Of a DNA stretch of 64,000 nt, positions 43,668 through 53,921 are shown one piece after another (the stretch's first letter is position 1; each line of letters opens with the position of its first letter). The stretch covers positions 1,612,001-1,676,000 of the forward strand of contig NZ_CP126307.1 of NCBI RefSeq assembly GCF_030144325.1, in the 5' to 3' direction. A model generated the notes under the pieces. It made no database searches. It saw only the letters and a list, made by a program, of their open reading frames with translations, and was not told where the DNA came from. The stretch comes from Bosea vestrisii. GTDB taxonomy: Bacteria; Pseudomonadota; Alphaproteobacteria; Rhizobiales; Beijerinckiaceae. The position numbers were made by a program, and so were the translations under genes.

Positions 43668-45138
43668 GGCGAGTCCAACGCTTCAGCGCCCCTGGCCCGG
43701 TGCCAGCTGGCGCATGGCTTCCGGACATCACGGGATCCTTGCCGGCGGCATAGTCGGCGAAGTTCGGCGCTAATGTCACCACCGGCTGAAGCGACCCTGC
43801 CGGCACGTCATAGACGTAGTTCAGCAGGAAGCAGGTCGTGACCTGCGACAGGCCGCAACCGTGTTCCCAATCGTGGAAGGCGGTCGTGTAGCGGACCGCA
43901 ATCTTCGCGTTAGGCAGCAAGGTGAGCCCGCCCTCGCCCCAGAACTGCGAACGATCACCCACCGGCTCGCCAACGAGAACGGCACGCGTTCCGGCGAAAT
44001 GCTTCAGCCTTGCCGCCGTGCTGATCGCGGCGGAGAAGGTGTTGGCGCTGGTCAGGATGAAGAGCTTGCCGGTCGGCAGCAGAAGCTGCGGCAGCCGGCG
44101 TGTGAAATCGGCCGTCAAGGTATAGTCGCCGCCGCGGTTGAGGCGCAGATCGACGATCGCGTTGCGAATGGGCTTCTTCGCAGCTTCATCGAGCATGTCG
44201 GAGAGATAGCGGGATGTATCGACCGGCGCCTGGTCGCTCACCCGGTTGATCTGGACATAGAGCAGATCGGCCGCCGGATAATCGTGCCAGTAGTTCGTGT
44301 CAGGGCGCGAGAGGTAGGCCGGCAGTGCGACTCCGTCGAGGACATGCCGCCACCGTGTCGGGCGGGCGGCGTCTCCGGTAGGGCTGAGATTGCGCTTGGG
44401 CCAGAGCTGCGCGGTCAAGGACGGGTATTTGGCCGGCTCAGCGGCGAGGTCGGCTGAAGCTGCGCTTCCCTCTGCGAGGCGGATTTCGAAGGTGCTGCCA
44501 TTCGCCGTTTCGGAAAGACCGGCTGCATTGAGAAGCTCCGGCGAGATCAGAAGGTTCGGCACGAACTCCCTCGCGAGATTGGCGGGGCCACCGACATAGG
44601 TACGCAGCGCCTCCACCAGCGCCGCGATCGCACGTCCATTCACGCCGAGCACCTGCCCGCCGAGAAGATGACGTCGGTCATCGTCGGCTGCGATCACGAA
44701 CAGCCCGTCGGCAAACCAGCCGAGACGGATCGGCACAGCATTGAAGCCGTGGTCGCCAGCAAGCCCGAGCACGTTGGTATGGCCGTTGTCCGCGAGAGCC
44801 ACGGCCTTAGCCGCAGCCATGGCCAGGCCTGCCCGGTCGAGCTCGCCCGCACGCTGCTCGATGGCGGCGATGGCCTGGTCGAACGCCGCCCGGTTCTCGG
44901 CCGTGAAGCTGCGTTCGACCTCCGGCAGGCGCCGCAGATGCGCGAGGTCCTGCAGGTTCCTGTCCCGCTTCGAGACAGCCGTTGGGAAACTCTCCTGCGA
45001 GTAACGCTTCAGCGTCGGGTAAAGGATGACCGCAAGCGGCGCGACGACGAGGACGAGCAGGCCCGTTACCGCAATCGTAAAGCGCCTGATCCAGCGCCGG
45101 CGCCACGATCGCTTTGGAAACTCACCGTCTCGTCGCAT
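43600..45138 (-). CDS. Membrane-anchored S41-like peptidase-domain protein, C-terminus probably frameshifted
   Basis: The open frame is 512 residues. Residues ~18-40 are an N-terminal membrane anchor (FTIAVTGLLVLVVAPLAVIL). The rest resembles S41 tail-specific protease domains: the DLRLNRGGDYTLTADFTRRLP segment (usually DLRxNxGG) and LFILTSANTFSAAISTAARLK, where TFS-A-A is at the nucleophile position. The last ~37 residues are out-of-character and read antisense through the neighbouring gene. Dropping one G near 43721-43724 gives EAMRQLAPGQGR and a stop at 43683, just 15 nt from the convergent gene. It lies 9 nt downstream of vapC. Confidence 0.65.
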   Translation of the reverse strand: MRRDGEFPKRSWRRRWIRRFTIAVTGLLVLVVAPLAVILYPTLKRYSQESFPTAVSKRDRNLQDLAHLRRLPEVERSFTAENRAAFDQAIAAIEQRAGELDRAGLAMAAAKAVALADNGHTNVLGLAGDHGFNAVPIRLGWFADGLFVIAADDDRRHLLGGQVLGVNGRAIAALVEALRTYVGGPANLAREFVPNLLISPELLNAAGLSETANGSTFEIRLAEGSAASADLAAEPAKYPSLTAQLWPKRNLSPTGDAARPTRWRHVLDGVALPAYLSRPDTNYWHDYPAADLLYVQINRVSDQAPVDTSRYLSDMLDEAAKKPIRNAIVDLRLNRGGDYTLTADFTRRLPQLLLPTGKLFILTSANTFSAAISTAARLKHFAGTRAVLVGEPVGDRSQFWGEGGLTLLPNAKIAVRYTTAFHDWEHGCGLSQVTTCFLLNYVYDVPAGSLQPVVTLAPNFADYAAGKDPVMSGSHAPAGTGPGALKRWTRLSPASDSAPRRWSGCRRHPSRR

Positions 45139-45147
45139 GGCTGGGAC

Positions 45148-45513
45148 TCAGGTTGCCTCGGCTGCGACGCCCAGCCGCTCCGCTGCAGCGAGCAATCGGC
45201 GATCTCTGCTCCAGAGGCCAGCGTCGGCAAGGCGTGCTGACGCCAGGAGATGGGCATCGACATAACCAATGCCGAGCCCATGCAGATGCTCGTGCGCTAT
45301 CAGGCGCATGACTTCGCCATGTGTCGCGACCGGCGCCTGGGGAAGTGCATCAAGTACAGCTATCACGGTACTACGCCGTGCGATCGAACCGAGCGCCACC
45401 TCGGCGGTCACGAAGGGATGGATCAGGATATCCCCCTCCGACAACATCCCGATAAGGCGGGGCTCGCCGCGCCGCAGATGGTCGATCCAGACCGAGGCAT
45501 CGAGCAGGATCAC
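45148..45513 (-). CDS. vapC: VapC-family PIN-domain toxin
   Basis: A 121-residue PIN ribonuclease. The acidic metal-binding residues are visible as MILLDASVWIDHL (Asp5), TAEVALG (Glu), and GYVDAHLLASARL plus LWSRDRRL (Asp pair). VapC toxins cut tRNA or rRNA when freed from VapB. It overlaps the antitoxin gene by 4 nt (ATGA), the classical toxin-antitoxin layout. Confidence 0.92.
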   Translation of the reverse strand: MILLDASVWIDHLRRGEPRLIGMLSEGDILIHPFVTAEVALGSIARRSTVIAVLDALPQAPVATHGEVMRLIAHEHLHGLGIGYVDAHLLASARLADAGLWSRDRRLLAAAERLGVAAEAT

Positions 45514-45707
45514 GCCGCAGGCTGACGCCTGCGCGGTGCCGCAGTCGCATCGGGGTCGGAGCCACCCAGCTTGATCGCCCTTCGCGCGGCTTCTCGCTGG
45601 ATCAACGCGGTCAGCGCTTCCCGCAGCAGCACCGAGCGTTCGGTGATGCCTGTATAGAACTGGGCCTTCTCGATAAGCTCATCATCGAGCGTTACGGTCG
45701 TCCGCAT
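45510..45707 (-). CDS. vapB: VapB-family antitoxin
   Basis: A 65-residue protein. Residues 1-45 form a ribbon-helix-helix DNA-binding domain (MRTTVTLDDELIEKAQFYTG, then SVLLREALTALIQREAARRA), and the C-terminal part is basic and flexible, to bind the toxin. It precedes vapC, as usual, and probably autoregulates the operon from the 78-base gap downstream of prfC. Confidence 0.9.
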   Translation of the reverse strand: MRTTVTLDDELIEKAQFYTGITERSVLLREALTALIQREAARRAIKLGGSDPDATAAPRRRQPAA

Positions 45708-45785
45708 CAGGCCTGCCCTCCGGTGCGCGCATCAAATGTAACATCAAACGATGCACATTTCCATGATGCCCACGAGCCGTCGTTC

Positions 45786-47408
45786 TCAGCCCCCCGCCAC
45801 CTTCTGATAGTCCTTCACATCGGAGAAACTGATCTCCGGCGCACGCTCGGCATCGTATTTCAGGGTGAACTGCGACGAGGCCATGAATACCGGGTCGCCG
45901 TCGAGATCGTCCGCCATGGACGAGGGCTTGGCGCCGACGAACTTCTGCAGCGCCGCCTTGTCGTCGCTCGAGATCCAGCGCGCGATGGCGAACTGGCAGG
46001 GCTCGAAATCCACGGGAAGCGAGTACTCCGCCTCCATGCGCTCCTTGAGCACGTCGAGCTGCAGCGCGCCGACGACGCCGACGATCGCCGGGGCGCCATC
46101 ATGCGGCAGGAAGAGCTGGACCACGCCCTCCTCCGCCATCTGCTGCAAGGCTTCGCGCAGCTTCTTGGCCTTCATCGCGTCCTTGAGCTTGACGCGGCGC
46201 AGGATTTCCGGCGCGAAGCTCGGCACGCCGCGGAAGACAATGTCCTCGCCCTCGGTCAGCGTGTCGCCGATGCGCAGGGTGCCATGGTTCGGCAGGCCGA
46301 CGATGTCGCCGGCATAGGCCTCCTCGGCAATCGAGCGGTCGCGGGCAAAGAAGAATTGCGGCGCGTTCAGCGGCAGCGGCTTGCCGGTGCGCACCAGCCT
46401 GGCCTTCATTCCGCGCGAGAGCTTGCCCGAGCAGACGCGCATGAAAGCGATGCGGTCGCGATGGTTCGGATCCATGTTCGCCTGGATCTTGAAGACGAAG
46501 CCGGTCATCTTCGGCTCGCCCGCCTCGATCGTCCGCTTATCGGCCGATTGCGCGCGCGGGCTCGGCGCGAGCCGCCCCAGCGCATCGATCAGGTCGCGCA
46601 CGCCGTAGTCGCGCAGCGCCGCGCCGAAATAGACCGGCGTCAGATGCCCCTCGCGGAAGGCCTCGAGATCGAAGGGCTTGCAGCCCTCGCGCGCCAGGAA
46701 GACCTCCTCGCGGAAGGTGTCGACGGCGCCATTGGGCAGGAGCTCGTCGAAGAGCTTGTCGTCCTCTCCATCGACCGTCTGGCCGGCATCGCTCTCGTCG
46801 CCCTTCTGGTTGCGCCGCAGCGTGTTGGAGGCGAGGTCGAGCGTGCCGACGAACTCGCGCCCGCGCCCAACCGGCCAGGTCATCGGCGCGACGTCGAGCG
46901 CCAGCGTCGTCTCGATCTCGTTGAGCAGGTCGAAGGGATCGCGCGTCTCGCGGTCGACCTTGTTGATGAAGGTGACGATCGGGATGTCTCTGAGACGGCA
47001 GACCTCGAACAGCTTCTTGGTGCGCGCCTCGATGCCCTTGGCGGCGTCGATCACCATCACCGCCGAGTCGACGGCAGTCAGGGTCCGATAGGTATCTTCC
47101 GAGAAATCCTCGTGGCCCGGCGTGTCGAGCAGGTTGAAGACGCGCCCGTCATATTCGAAGGTCATCACCGAGGTGACGACCGAGATGCCGCGCTGGCGCT
47201 CGATCTTCATCCAGTCGGAGGAGGTCTGGCGCCGGCCGGCCTTGGCGCGCACCTCGCCGGCGAGCTGGATGGCGCCGCCGAAATAGAGCAGCTTCTCGGT
47301 CAGCGTGGTCTTGCCCGCGTCGGGGTGCGAGATGATGGCGAAGGTGCGCCGGCGCGCATGGGGCGCCGCGGCCCCAGCCGGGATGTCGAGGGTCGAAGGA
47401 TCGGTCAT
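45786..47408 (-). CDS. prfC: Peptide chain release factor 3
   Basis: A 540-residue translational GTPase that recycles RF1/RF2 from the ribosome. G1 is ISHPDAGKTTLTEKLL, G2 region QRGISVVTSVMTFEY, G3 LLDTPGHEDFSEDTYR, G4 FINKVDRE. The rest covers domains II and III (GDTLTEGEDIVFRGVPSFAPEILRRV). Length is normal for RF3 (about 530). Start 47408 is chosen because the frame upstream is not conserved-looking; the ribosome site is not strong. Confidence 0.95.
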   Translation of the reverse strand: MTDPSTLDIPAGAAAPHARRRTFAIISHPDAGKTTLTEKLLYFGGAIQLAGEVRAKAGRRQTSSDWMKIERQRGISVVTSVMTFEYDGRVFNLLDTPGHEDFSEDTYRTLTAVDSAVMVIDAAKGIEARTKKLFEVCRLRDIPIVTFINKVDRETRDPFDLLNEIETTLALDVAPMTWPVGRGREFVGTLDLASNTLRRNQKGDESDAGQTVDGEDDKLFDELLPNGAVDTFREEVFLAREGCKPFDLEAFREGHLTPVYFGAALRDYGVRDLIDALGRLAPSPRAQSADKRTIEAGEPKMTGFVFKIQANMDPNHRDRIAFMRVCSGKLSRGMKARLVRTGKPLPLNAPQFFFARDRSIAEEAYAGDIVGLPNHGTLRIGDTLTEGEDIVFRGVPSFAPEILRRVKLKDAMKAKKLREALQQMAEEGVVQLFLPHDGAPAIVGVVGALQLDVLKERMEAEYSLPVDFEPCQFAIARWISSDDKAALQKFVGAKPSSMADDLDGDPVFMASSQFTLKYDAERAPEISFSDVKDYQKVAGG

Positions 47409-47584
47409 CGCGTGGTCAAGACAGGATGCGCCGCGCAAGTCAATCCGGCGCGCTGTCATCGCCACGCCGCGCCGCGCGTATCGCGTGCCCTCCAACGCAA
47501 ATTTAACCGAGCCATGCTTTGGTGGCCGGCAGGTTCCCAGCTGCGCACCGTGACAAAGCCGCGGCCTCCTGACTCGCGACACAG

Positions 47585-49267
47585 ATGGCTACGCTGCGCA
47601 CCATCTCGAGCCAGATCCTCGCCGCGATATCGCTTCTCGTCATAGCCGCTGCTATCGCGATCGGCCTCGGCGTCCACAGCCTCGACCGTTATGCGACGAC
47701 GACGAACGAGATGCAGGCTGTCTCGCACCGCTCCGCCATCGCCGAGCGGATCAACGGGCTGGTGAACGCGGTCGTGATGGAGTCGCGTGGCATCTACATG
47801 AGCGAGGACGCCCCGGGCGCAGAACGCTTTGCGCCGCCGCTGCTGCAGAATCTCGCCGAGATCGAACTGCTGATGGCTGACTGGCGGCCGCTCGTCGAGG
47901 ATCATGAGCGGACCACCTTCGAAACCCTCGACGCGCGCGTTCAGGAATTCATCCGCTTCCGGCGCGAGATCGTCCGGCTCGGACGTCAGGGCGCTACGCG
48001 GGCGGCGCGCGCAGCCGGCAATGACGATGCCAATCGCGAGAACCGAAAGGCGCTCAACGAGACCCTGAAACGCATCGCCGGCAATTATGACGGGCGCAGC
48101 GCGGCGCTCGACGCCCGGCTCGAAGCCATGCAGCGCGACAGCGTCAACCTGCAGATCGGTTTCGGCGTCCTCTCGATCCTGACCGGACTAGGTCTCGCCG
48201 TCCTGGTCGTTCATCGCCGCGTCTCCCGCCCGCTGCGCAAGCTCGCGACGACCATGAACAGTCTGGCCGCAGCAGAACCGGTCAAGGATGTTCCGTTGGT
48301 ACGGCGCCATGACGAGATCGGCGGCATGGCACGCTCGGTTGAAGTCTTTCGGGACAACGCCCTGGCTCGCGAGATGCTTGAGGTCGCCGCCGCTCAGGAG
48401 GACGCCGGACGCGCCGCGCGCCAGCAGCGGATGGCCGAGATCGTCGCAGCCTTCGACGCCAGGCTCGCCGATGCTCTCGAAACCGTCGAGACCGGTGCCC
48501 ACACGCTCGAGGGCGCGGCGCGGATCGTGAGCGAGATCGCCAGCGCCCGCACGGTGCAGATCGGTGGAGCGCAGAACGCCTCCCAGGACGCGTCCGACAA
48601 GGTCCAGCATGTCGCCGTCGCCGCCGAGGAACTGTCGAGTTCAATCGCAGAGATCGCCGACCGCGTGATGCGGGCGAGCGCCATGGTCAGCGGCGCCGCC
48701 CAAGAGGCACAAGACGTGAGTCAACGCGTCGACGGTCTCGCCCGGGCCTCGGAGCGCATCGTCAGCGTCATCGACCTGATCCGCGACATTGCCGAGCAGA
48801 CCAATCTGCTCGCGCTGAATGCGACGATCGAGGCCGCCCGCGCCGGCGAGGCCGGGCGCGGCTTCGCCGTCGTCGCCACCGAGGTCAAGACATTGGCGAG
48901 CCGCACCGCGGAGGCGACGAGCAGCATCGCCAGCCAGATCGGGGCCTTTCGCGGCGAGGCCGCGAGCGCCGTCGATGCAATCGGCGCGATCGCCGCGACG
49001 ATCACCGAGGTATCGCAGCACACCACGGCCATCGCCGCCGCGACCGAGCAGCAGAAGAGCACCACCTCGGAAATCGCCCGCAGCGCCCAGGCGACTGCCG
49101 ACGGCGCTGCGACCGCGGCCCTGGCGCTCGACAGCCTCGCCGCGGCCTCCGGCGAGGCGACCGGCGCGGCGTCCGTCACGCTGCGCACCGCCGAGAACCT
49201 GGCGCGCGAGGCGGAAGCGCTACGCGGCGCCGTCGCGACCTTCTTCGGCCAGATCAAGGCCGCCTGA
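47585..49267 (+). CDS. Methyl-accepting chemotaxis protein
   Basis: A 560-residue chemoreceptor. One membrane span at residues ~9-28 and another at ~183-202 enclose a ~150-residue periplasmic helical bundle (4HB-like, with the MQAVSHRSAIAERINGLVNAVV helix). A HAMP domain follows (RRVSRPLRKLATTMNSLAA ... HDEIGGMARSVEVFRDNAL), then the signalling domain with hairpin tip DIAEQTNLLALNATIEAARAGEAGRGFAVVATEVK. It feeds CheA/CheW. The sensed ligand is unknown, and no che genes are nearby. Confidence 0.93.
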   Translation: MATLRTISSQILAAISLLVIAAAIAIGLGVHSLDRYATTTNEMQAVSHRSAIAERINGLVNAVVMESRGIYMSEDAPGAERFAPPLLQNLAEIELLMADWRPLVEDHERTTFETLDARVQEFIRFRREIVRLGRQGATRAARAAGNDDANRENRKALNETLKRIAGNYDGRSAALDARLEAMQRDSVNLQIGFGVLSILTGLGLAVLVVHRRVSRPLRKLATTMNSLAAAEPVKDVPLVRRHDEIGGMARSVEVFRDNALAREMLEVAAAQEDAGRAARQQRMAEIVAAFDARLADALETVETGAHTLEGAARIVSEIASARTVQIGGAQNASQDASDKVQHVAVAAEELSSSIAEIADRVMRASAMVSGAAQEAQDVSQRVDGLARASERIVSVIDLIRDIAEQTNLLALNATIEAARAGEAGRGFAVVATEVKTLASRTAEATSSIASQIGAFRGEAASAVDAIGAIAATITEVSQHTTAIAAATEQQKSTTSEIARSAQATADGAATAALALDSLAAASGEATGAASVTLRTAENLAREAEALRGAVATFFGQIKAA

Positions 49268-49273
49268 GAGGCC

Positions 49274-50031
49274 TCAGTTCTTCAGCCGGTAGCCGGTCTT
49301 GAAGATCCAGGCGATCACCGCGATGCAGGCGGCGAGGAAGACCAGCGTCATGGCAAGGCTGACGGCGATACCGACATCGGCGACGCCGTTGAAGCTCCAG
49401 CGGAAGCCGCTGATCAGGTAGACGACCGGGTTGACCAGCGTCACCGCCCGCCAGAACGGCGGCAGCATGTCGATCGAGTAGAACGAGCCGCCAAGGAAGG
49501 TCAGCGGCGTGATGATCAGGAGCGGGATCGCCTGCAGCTTCTCGAACCCGTCGGCCCAGACGCCGATGATGAAGCCGAACAGGCTGAAGGTGGCCGCCGT
49601 CAGGATCAGGAACAGCAGCATCCAGATCGGGTGCTCGATCTTCAGCGGCACGAACAGGAAGGCGGTGGCGAGGATGATCAATCCCAGGATCACCGATTTC
49701 GTCGCCGCTGCCGCGACATAGGCGAAGACCGCCTCCCACCAGGCGACCGGCGCCGAGAGCAGCTCGAAGATCGTGCCGACGAATTTCGGGAAGTAGATCG
49801 CGAAAGAAGCGTTGGCGATGCTCTGCGTCAGCAGCGAGAGCATGATCAGGCCGGGCACGATGAAGGCGCCGTAAGGCACGCCGTCGATCGCGCCCATATG
49901 CGAGCCGATCGCCGCGCCAAAAACGACGAAATAGAGCGAGGTCGAGATCACCGGCGAGAGGATGCTCTGCAGCGGCGTGCGCCAGGTGCGGGCCATCTCG
50001 AAGCGATAGATCGCCTTGATTGCGTGCAGGT

Positions 50032-50035
<4 letters not shown>
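49274..50035 (-). CDS. ABC-2 type transporter permease
   Basis: A 253-residue membrane protein with six segments and an ABC-2 pattern (PLQSILSPVISTSLYFVVFG, GTIFELLSAPVAWWEAV, PLTFLGGSFYSIDMLPPFW). It is encoded with the ATPase gene, overlapping by 4 nt (ATGA), and converges on the chemoreceptor with a 6-nt gap. The pair resembles drug or polysaccharide exporters (YadG/YadH-like, NodIJ-like). Substrate unknown. Confidence 0.88.
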
Positions 50036-50958
<923 letters not shown>

Positions 50959-51047
50959 GGGCGAAAGCTATACTCGCAGCACGGCAAAGGGGTGAAGGCG
51001 AGATGGTGCCGTTTCGCCCTGCCGGCACGACATCCCGCGAAACAAGA

Positions 51048-51069
51048 ATGGCCGGGCAAGCCCGGCCAT
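51048..51069 (-). terminator. Terminator-like hairpin after the 24-residue ORF
   Basis: ATGGCCGGGC and GCCCGGCCAT form a perfect 10-bp stem with a very short loop. Read on the minus strand it is followed by TCTTGTTTC and lies 24 bases after the small ORF's stop, so it ends that unit before the ABC ATPase gene. Confidence 0.6.
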
Positions 51070-51093
51070 AGCAAGTCCTTCTACCAGTTCCTG

Positions 51094-51168
51094 TCAGCGC
51101 ATGAAGAACCAGAGCAGGATGATGATCGGGATCGGAATGCCCACCAGCCACAGAATGATTGAACGCAT
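51094..51168 (-). CDS. 24-residue hydrophobic small membrane protein
   Basis: The ORF encodes a basic N-terminus (MRS) and then one continuous hydrophobic helix rich in Ile, Leu, Trp and Pro, ending FFMR. AAGGGG lies about 9 nt before the ATG, and a hairpin terminator follows the stop, so both ends look like those of a real gene. Many bacterial membrane microproteins of this size exist, with roles in regulating transporters or sensing stress. No family is recognised. It is between a secreted-protein gene and the ABC exporter. Confidence 0.55.
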   Translation of the reverse strand: MRSIILWLVGIPIPIIILLWFFMR

Positions 51169-51254
51169 CGACGCTAACCCCTTGATTGTCATCGGATGAA
51201 GATGACGGGACAACGTCGTGAGCCGGCCGCTGGTTCCCTCGCGCAAAGCCGATC

Positions 51255-51752
51255 TTATTTGTAGGCGATGCTGTCGATGATGCCCTTCATCGCCGCGTCA
51301 TGCGTCTTGTGACCGTCGAGCGAGGCCCAATAGGTCATCATGATGATCTTGCCGCTCGCAACGTTCGGATTGATCGCGACATAGCGGATCAGCGAATCGC
51401 CGTCCTTGCTCTTGGCCTTGAGCTCGGTGAACGACCAGGCCTTGCCCTTGACCTCTTGCTTGATCGTCTCGGAAGCGCCGGTGATGGTGACGCCTTCCTT
51501 GTCGAAATAGCCGTTGTGCTCCTTCTGCAGCGTATCGATCTGGTCGGGTGCCACGAGCTCGAACCAGAGATAGATCTCATCGTCCGGCGTCTTGATCTCG
51601 ACGCCGCGCTTGATCTTCGCCGTCGTCCAGGCGTCCGGCACCGTGACCACGGCGACGGGATCCTCATCAGTGATCTGAAGCGCCCCGGCGAGCGCCGGCA
51701 AGCCACTGAAACCGACCAGCGCGACAGCGAGCGCAAAAACCATCTTCAACAT
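51255..51752 (-). CDS. Secreted hypothetical protein
   Basis: A 165-residue protein with a clear signal peptide (to about residue 22, FALAVALVGFSGLPALAGA). The mature part is mixed alpha/beta (VVTVPDAWTTAKIKRGVEIKTPDDEIYLWFE ... WSFTELKAKSKDGDSLIRYVAIN) and ends in AMKGIIDSIAYK. The pattern resembles PsbP/MOG1-like or DUF1795-type small domains, but this is not certain. The gene is the first in a small group on this strand. Confidence 0.65.
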   Translation of the reverse strand: MLKMVFALAVALVGFSGLPALAGALQITDEDPVAVVTVPDAWTTAKIKRGVEIKTPDDEIYLWFELVAPDQIDTLQKEHNGYFDKEGVTITGASETIKQEVKGKAWSFTELKAKSKDGDSLIRYVAINPNVASGKIIMMTYWASLDGHKTHDAAMKGIIDSIAYK

Positions 51753-51844
51753 CGGAACTCCCCGGAATCGGCTCGGCCCGCGAGCCCACGAGGCGGGACG
51801 TTGCGCTGCCGCGCTTCACGCTGACAAGGCGCGCAGACCGCGAT

Positions 51845-52471
51845 TCAGGCCAGTTCGGCGGCTGTCGGGTGCCAGAGCGGTTGATAGCCGTTCACAAGCG
51901 CGGCCAGCGATGACGGCGGGGTGACGGCGGTGACCAAACCGGTCGGCAGAGGCCGCGCCGCGACATAGCCGGAAGGCGACCAGAGCAAGGCTTTGTCCCC
52001 GCGCAAGGCGAGGAATTCGCCCTCCGGCGTGGCGAGCATTGCCCCGTCCGGCAGGCTTTCCGCCGGCAGCTGGTGCAGGCGCTTCCTGCGGCCATCGCGC
52101 CGCTCGTGATCGAGCCGCTCGTCGATCGCTGGGAAGAGCGGCACCTCACCTAGCCCAAGCCCCGCGACCAGCGCCGCCCGGTAGGCATGCGCATCGGCGC
52201 GCCGGCATTCGACACAGGGGCGATGGCCGGCAGCGAGCGCCGTCACCTCGTCGCAGAAGAACAGCTCGGTGTAGTAGCGCCCCCAGACATTGCGCTGCCG
52301 GCCCTTGAACGAGAGCACGCAGCAGATCCACTGCTTGGTCGCAAACAGGCGTGTCGGCAGCGCCTGCGTCGCCGGATCGTGAAATTTGCCGCCGCGATTG
52401 CCGAACAGCAGGCCGCGCGCCGGGTCGGCGAAGAGCGAGCCGTCGGGGCGGATGCGGTTGGGCAGCGGCAT
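51845..52471 (-). CDS. Conserved hypothetical protein with Ada-like Cys motif
   Basis: A 208-residue cytosolic protein. The segment YYTELFFCDEVTALAAGHRPCVECRRADAHAYR resembles the N-terminal zinc-binding part of Ada-type proteins (GxRPCxRC), with two pairs of Cys nearby (WICCV upstream). The remainder has no recognised domain. Divergent from the DUF3422 gene. Function unknown. Confidence 0.6.
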   Translation of the reverse strand: MPLPNRIRPDGSLFADPARGLLFGNRGGKFHDPATQALPTRLFATKQWICCVLSFKGRQRNVWGRYYTELFFCDEVTALAAGHRPCVECRRADAHAYRAALVAGLGLGEVPLFPAIDERLDHERRDGRRKRLHQLPAESLPDGAMLATPEGEFLALRGDKALLWSPSGYVAARPLPTGLVTAVTPPSSLAALVNGYQPLWHPTAAELA

Positions 52472-52625
52472 GGGGCGAGCCTAGTCAGCGGCGACGCCGG
52501 ATCATGTCACCAGCGCACTGCCCTTGCGACACCGTGCCGGACTCGCGGCACTCCTCGCTTTCCGGCAAGGTTCCCAATGCGCGGACAAGCCGAAGGGGGG
52601 CGAGCGCGCAAAGGGGCAGGACGGC

Positions 52626-53921
52626 ATGGACCAGACGACCGAGAGCGCTGCTCAGCCGCTCGTCGCGCATCCTTCGCGCGGCGCGATCCTCGGCGAAATT
52701 CATGCCCGCCCTTTCGCAGCCCTGTCGACGCCACAGCGGCTGCTGCACTTCGCATTCATGACCGACCAGGCGCAGGCCGCCGCCGATCGCGAGGCGCTGG
52801 CCCGCTTCTGCGCCGAGCGCGGCGTGCCCGGCCCGGCCGAGGGCGCCAAGCACCATCGCGCCCGGCTCAGCGACGTCAGCTTGCGCTGGGAGCAGCACAG
52901 CGAGTTCACCACCTACACCTGGGAACTGCCCTCGCCCGGCGCGCCGCCCTTCCTGCCGGCGAGCACCGTCCTGCCGCACGGCATGCACGCTCTGCCGCAA
53001 CCCGGGCCGCATCTGGTGGCTGTCGACCTGCATCTGCTGCCCGAAATGGCTGCACCCGATCTGGAACCATTATTCGACCCGGCGAGCCTCGCCGCCTCGC
53101 TGGTCGATGGCGAGGCGGCCATTGCCGCGACCGATTTCCGCGCCGGCGCCGACGGCTTCGTGCGCATCCTGGTGCTCGACCGGGCGCTCACCCCGGCAAG
53201 GGCTGGCGCACTGGCGCAGCGACTGCTCGAGGTCGAGACCTATCGCGTTCTTGCTCTGCTCGGCCTGCCGGAGGCGCACCGCCTCGCCCCCTCCGTGCGC
53301 GGCACCGAGGAGGTGCTGGTGCACATCGCCGGCACGATGATGCAGACCGACGGGCTCGACGCCGACAATGCCCTGCTCGACGAGATGACCGCCATCGCCG
53401 CGACGATGGAATCGGAAGCGGCCTTGTCGAACTACCGCTTCGGCGCCAGCCGCGCCTATGACAGCATCGTCGGCCAGCGGCTTGAGGCGATCGGCGAGGC
53501 GCCCTATGGCGGCTGGCCGACCATCGCCGCCTTCCTGTCCCGGCGGATGGCGCCGGCGATGCGCACCTGCCAGATGTTGCAGCAGCGCCAGCTCGATTTG
53601 TCGCGCCGGCTCGCCCGCGCCGCCAATCTCCTGCGCACCCGCGTCGATGTCGCGCTCGAGCAGCAGAACCGCGATTTGCTCGCGGCGATGAACGACCGCA
53701 CCCGGCTGCAGCTGCGCCTGCAGCAGACGGTCGAGGGGCTCTCGGTCGCGGCGATCGGCTATTACATCGTCAGCCTGTTCGGCTATCTCGCCAAGGGCGC
53801 CAAGGATGCCGGTTACCTGCCGATCGATGTCGGTATCGCGACCGCCTTGTTCGTGCCGGTCGCGATCCTCGGCGTCTGGCTGATGGTCCGGCGCATCAGG
53901 CGCGGCCACAGCGACAGCTAG
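52626..53921 (+). CDS. DUF3422 family protein
   Basis: A 431-residue protein. The N-terminal part HPSRGAILGEIHARPFAAL is a family hallmark; the middle is soluble, the helix before the C-terminus is long (SRRLARAANLLRTRVDVALEQQNRDLL), and two membrane segments end the protein (GYYIVSLFGYLAKGA, TALFVPVAILGVWLMV). This is close to bacterial CorA-like topology in the final part but lacks GMN. Role unknown. ATG 52626 has AGGGGCAGG upstream. The stop overlaps the convergent L,D-transpeptidase by 4 nt. Confidence 0.85.
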   Translation: MDQTTESAAQPLVAHPSRGAILGEIHARPFAALSTPQRLLHFAFMTDQAQAAADREALARFCAERGVPGPAEGAKHHRARLSDVSLRWEQHSEFTTYTWELPSPGAPPFLPASTVLPHGMHALPQPGPHLVAVDLHLLPEMAAPDLEPLFDPASLAASLVDGEAAIAATDFRAGADGFVRILVLDRALTPARAGALAQRLLEVETYRVLALLGLPEAHRLAPSVRGTEEVLVHIAGTMMQTDGLDADNALLDEMTAIAATMESEAALSNYRFGASRAYDSIVGQRLEAIGEAPYGGWPTIAAFLSRRMAPAMRTCQMLQQRQLDLSRRLARAANLLRTRVDVALEQQNRDLLAAMNDRTRLQLRLQQTVEGLSVAAIGYYIVSLFGYLAKGAKDAGYLPIDVGIATALFVPVAILGVWLMVRRIRRGHSDS

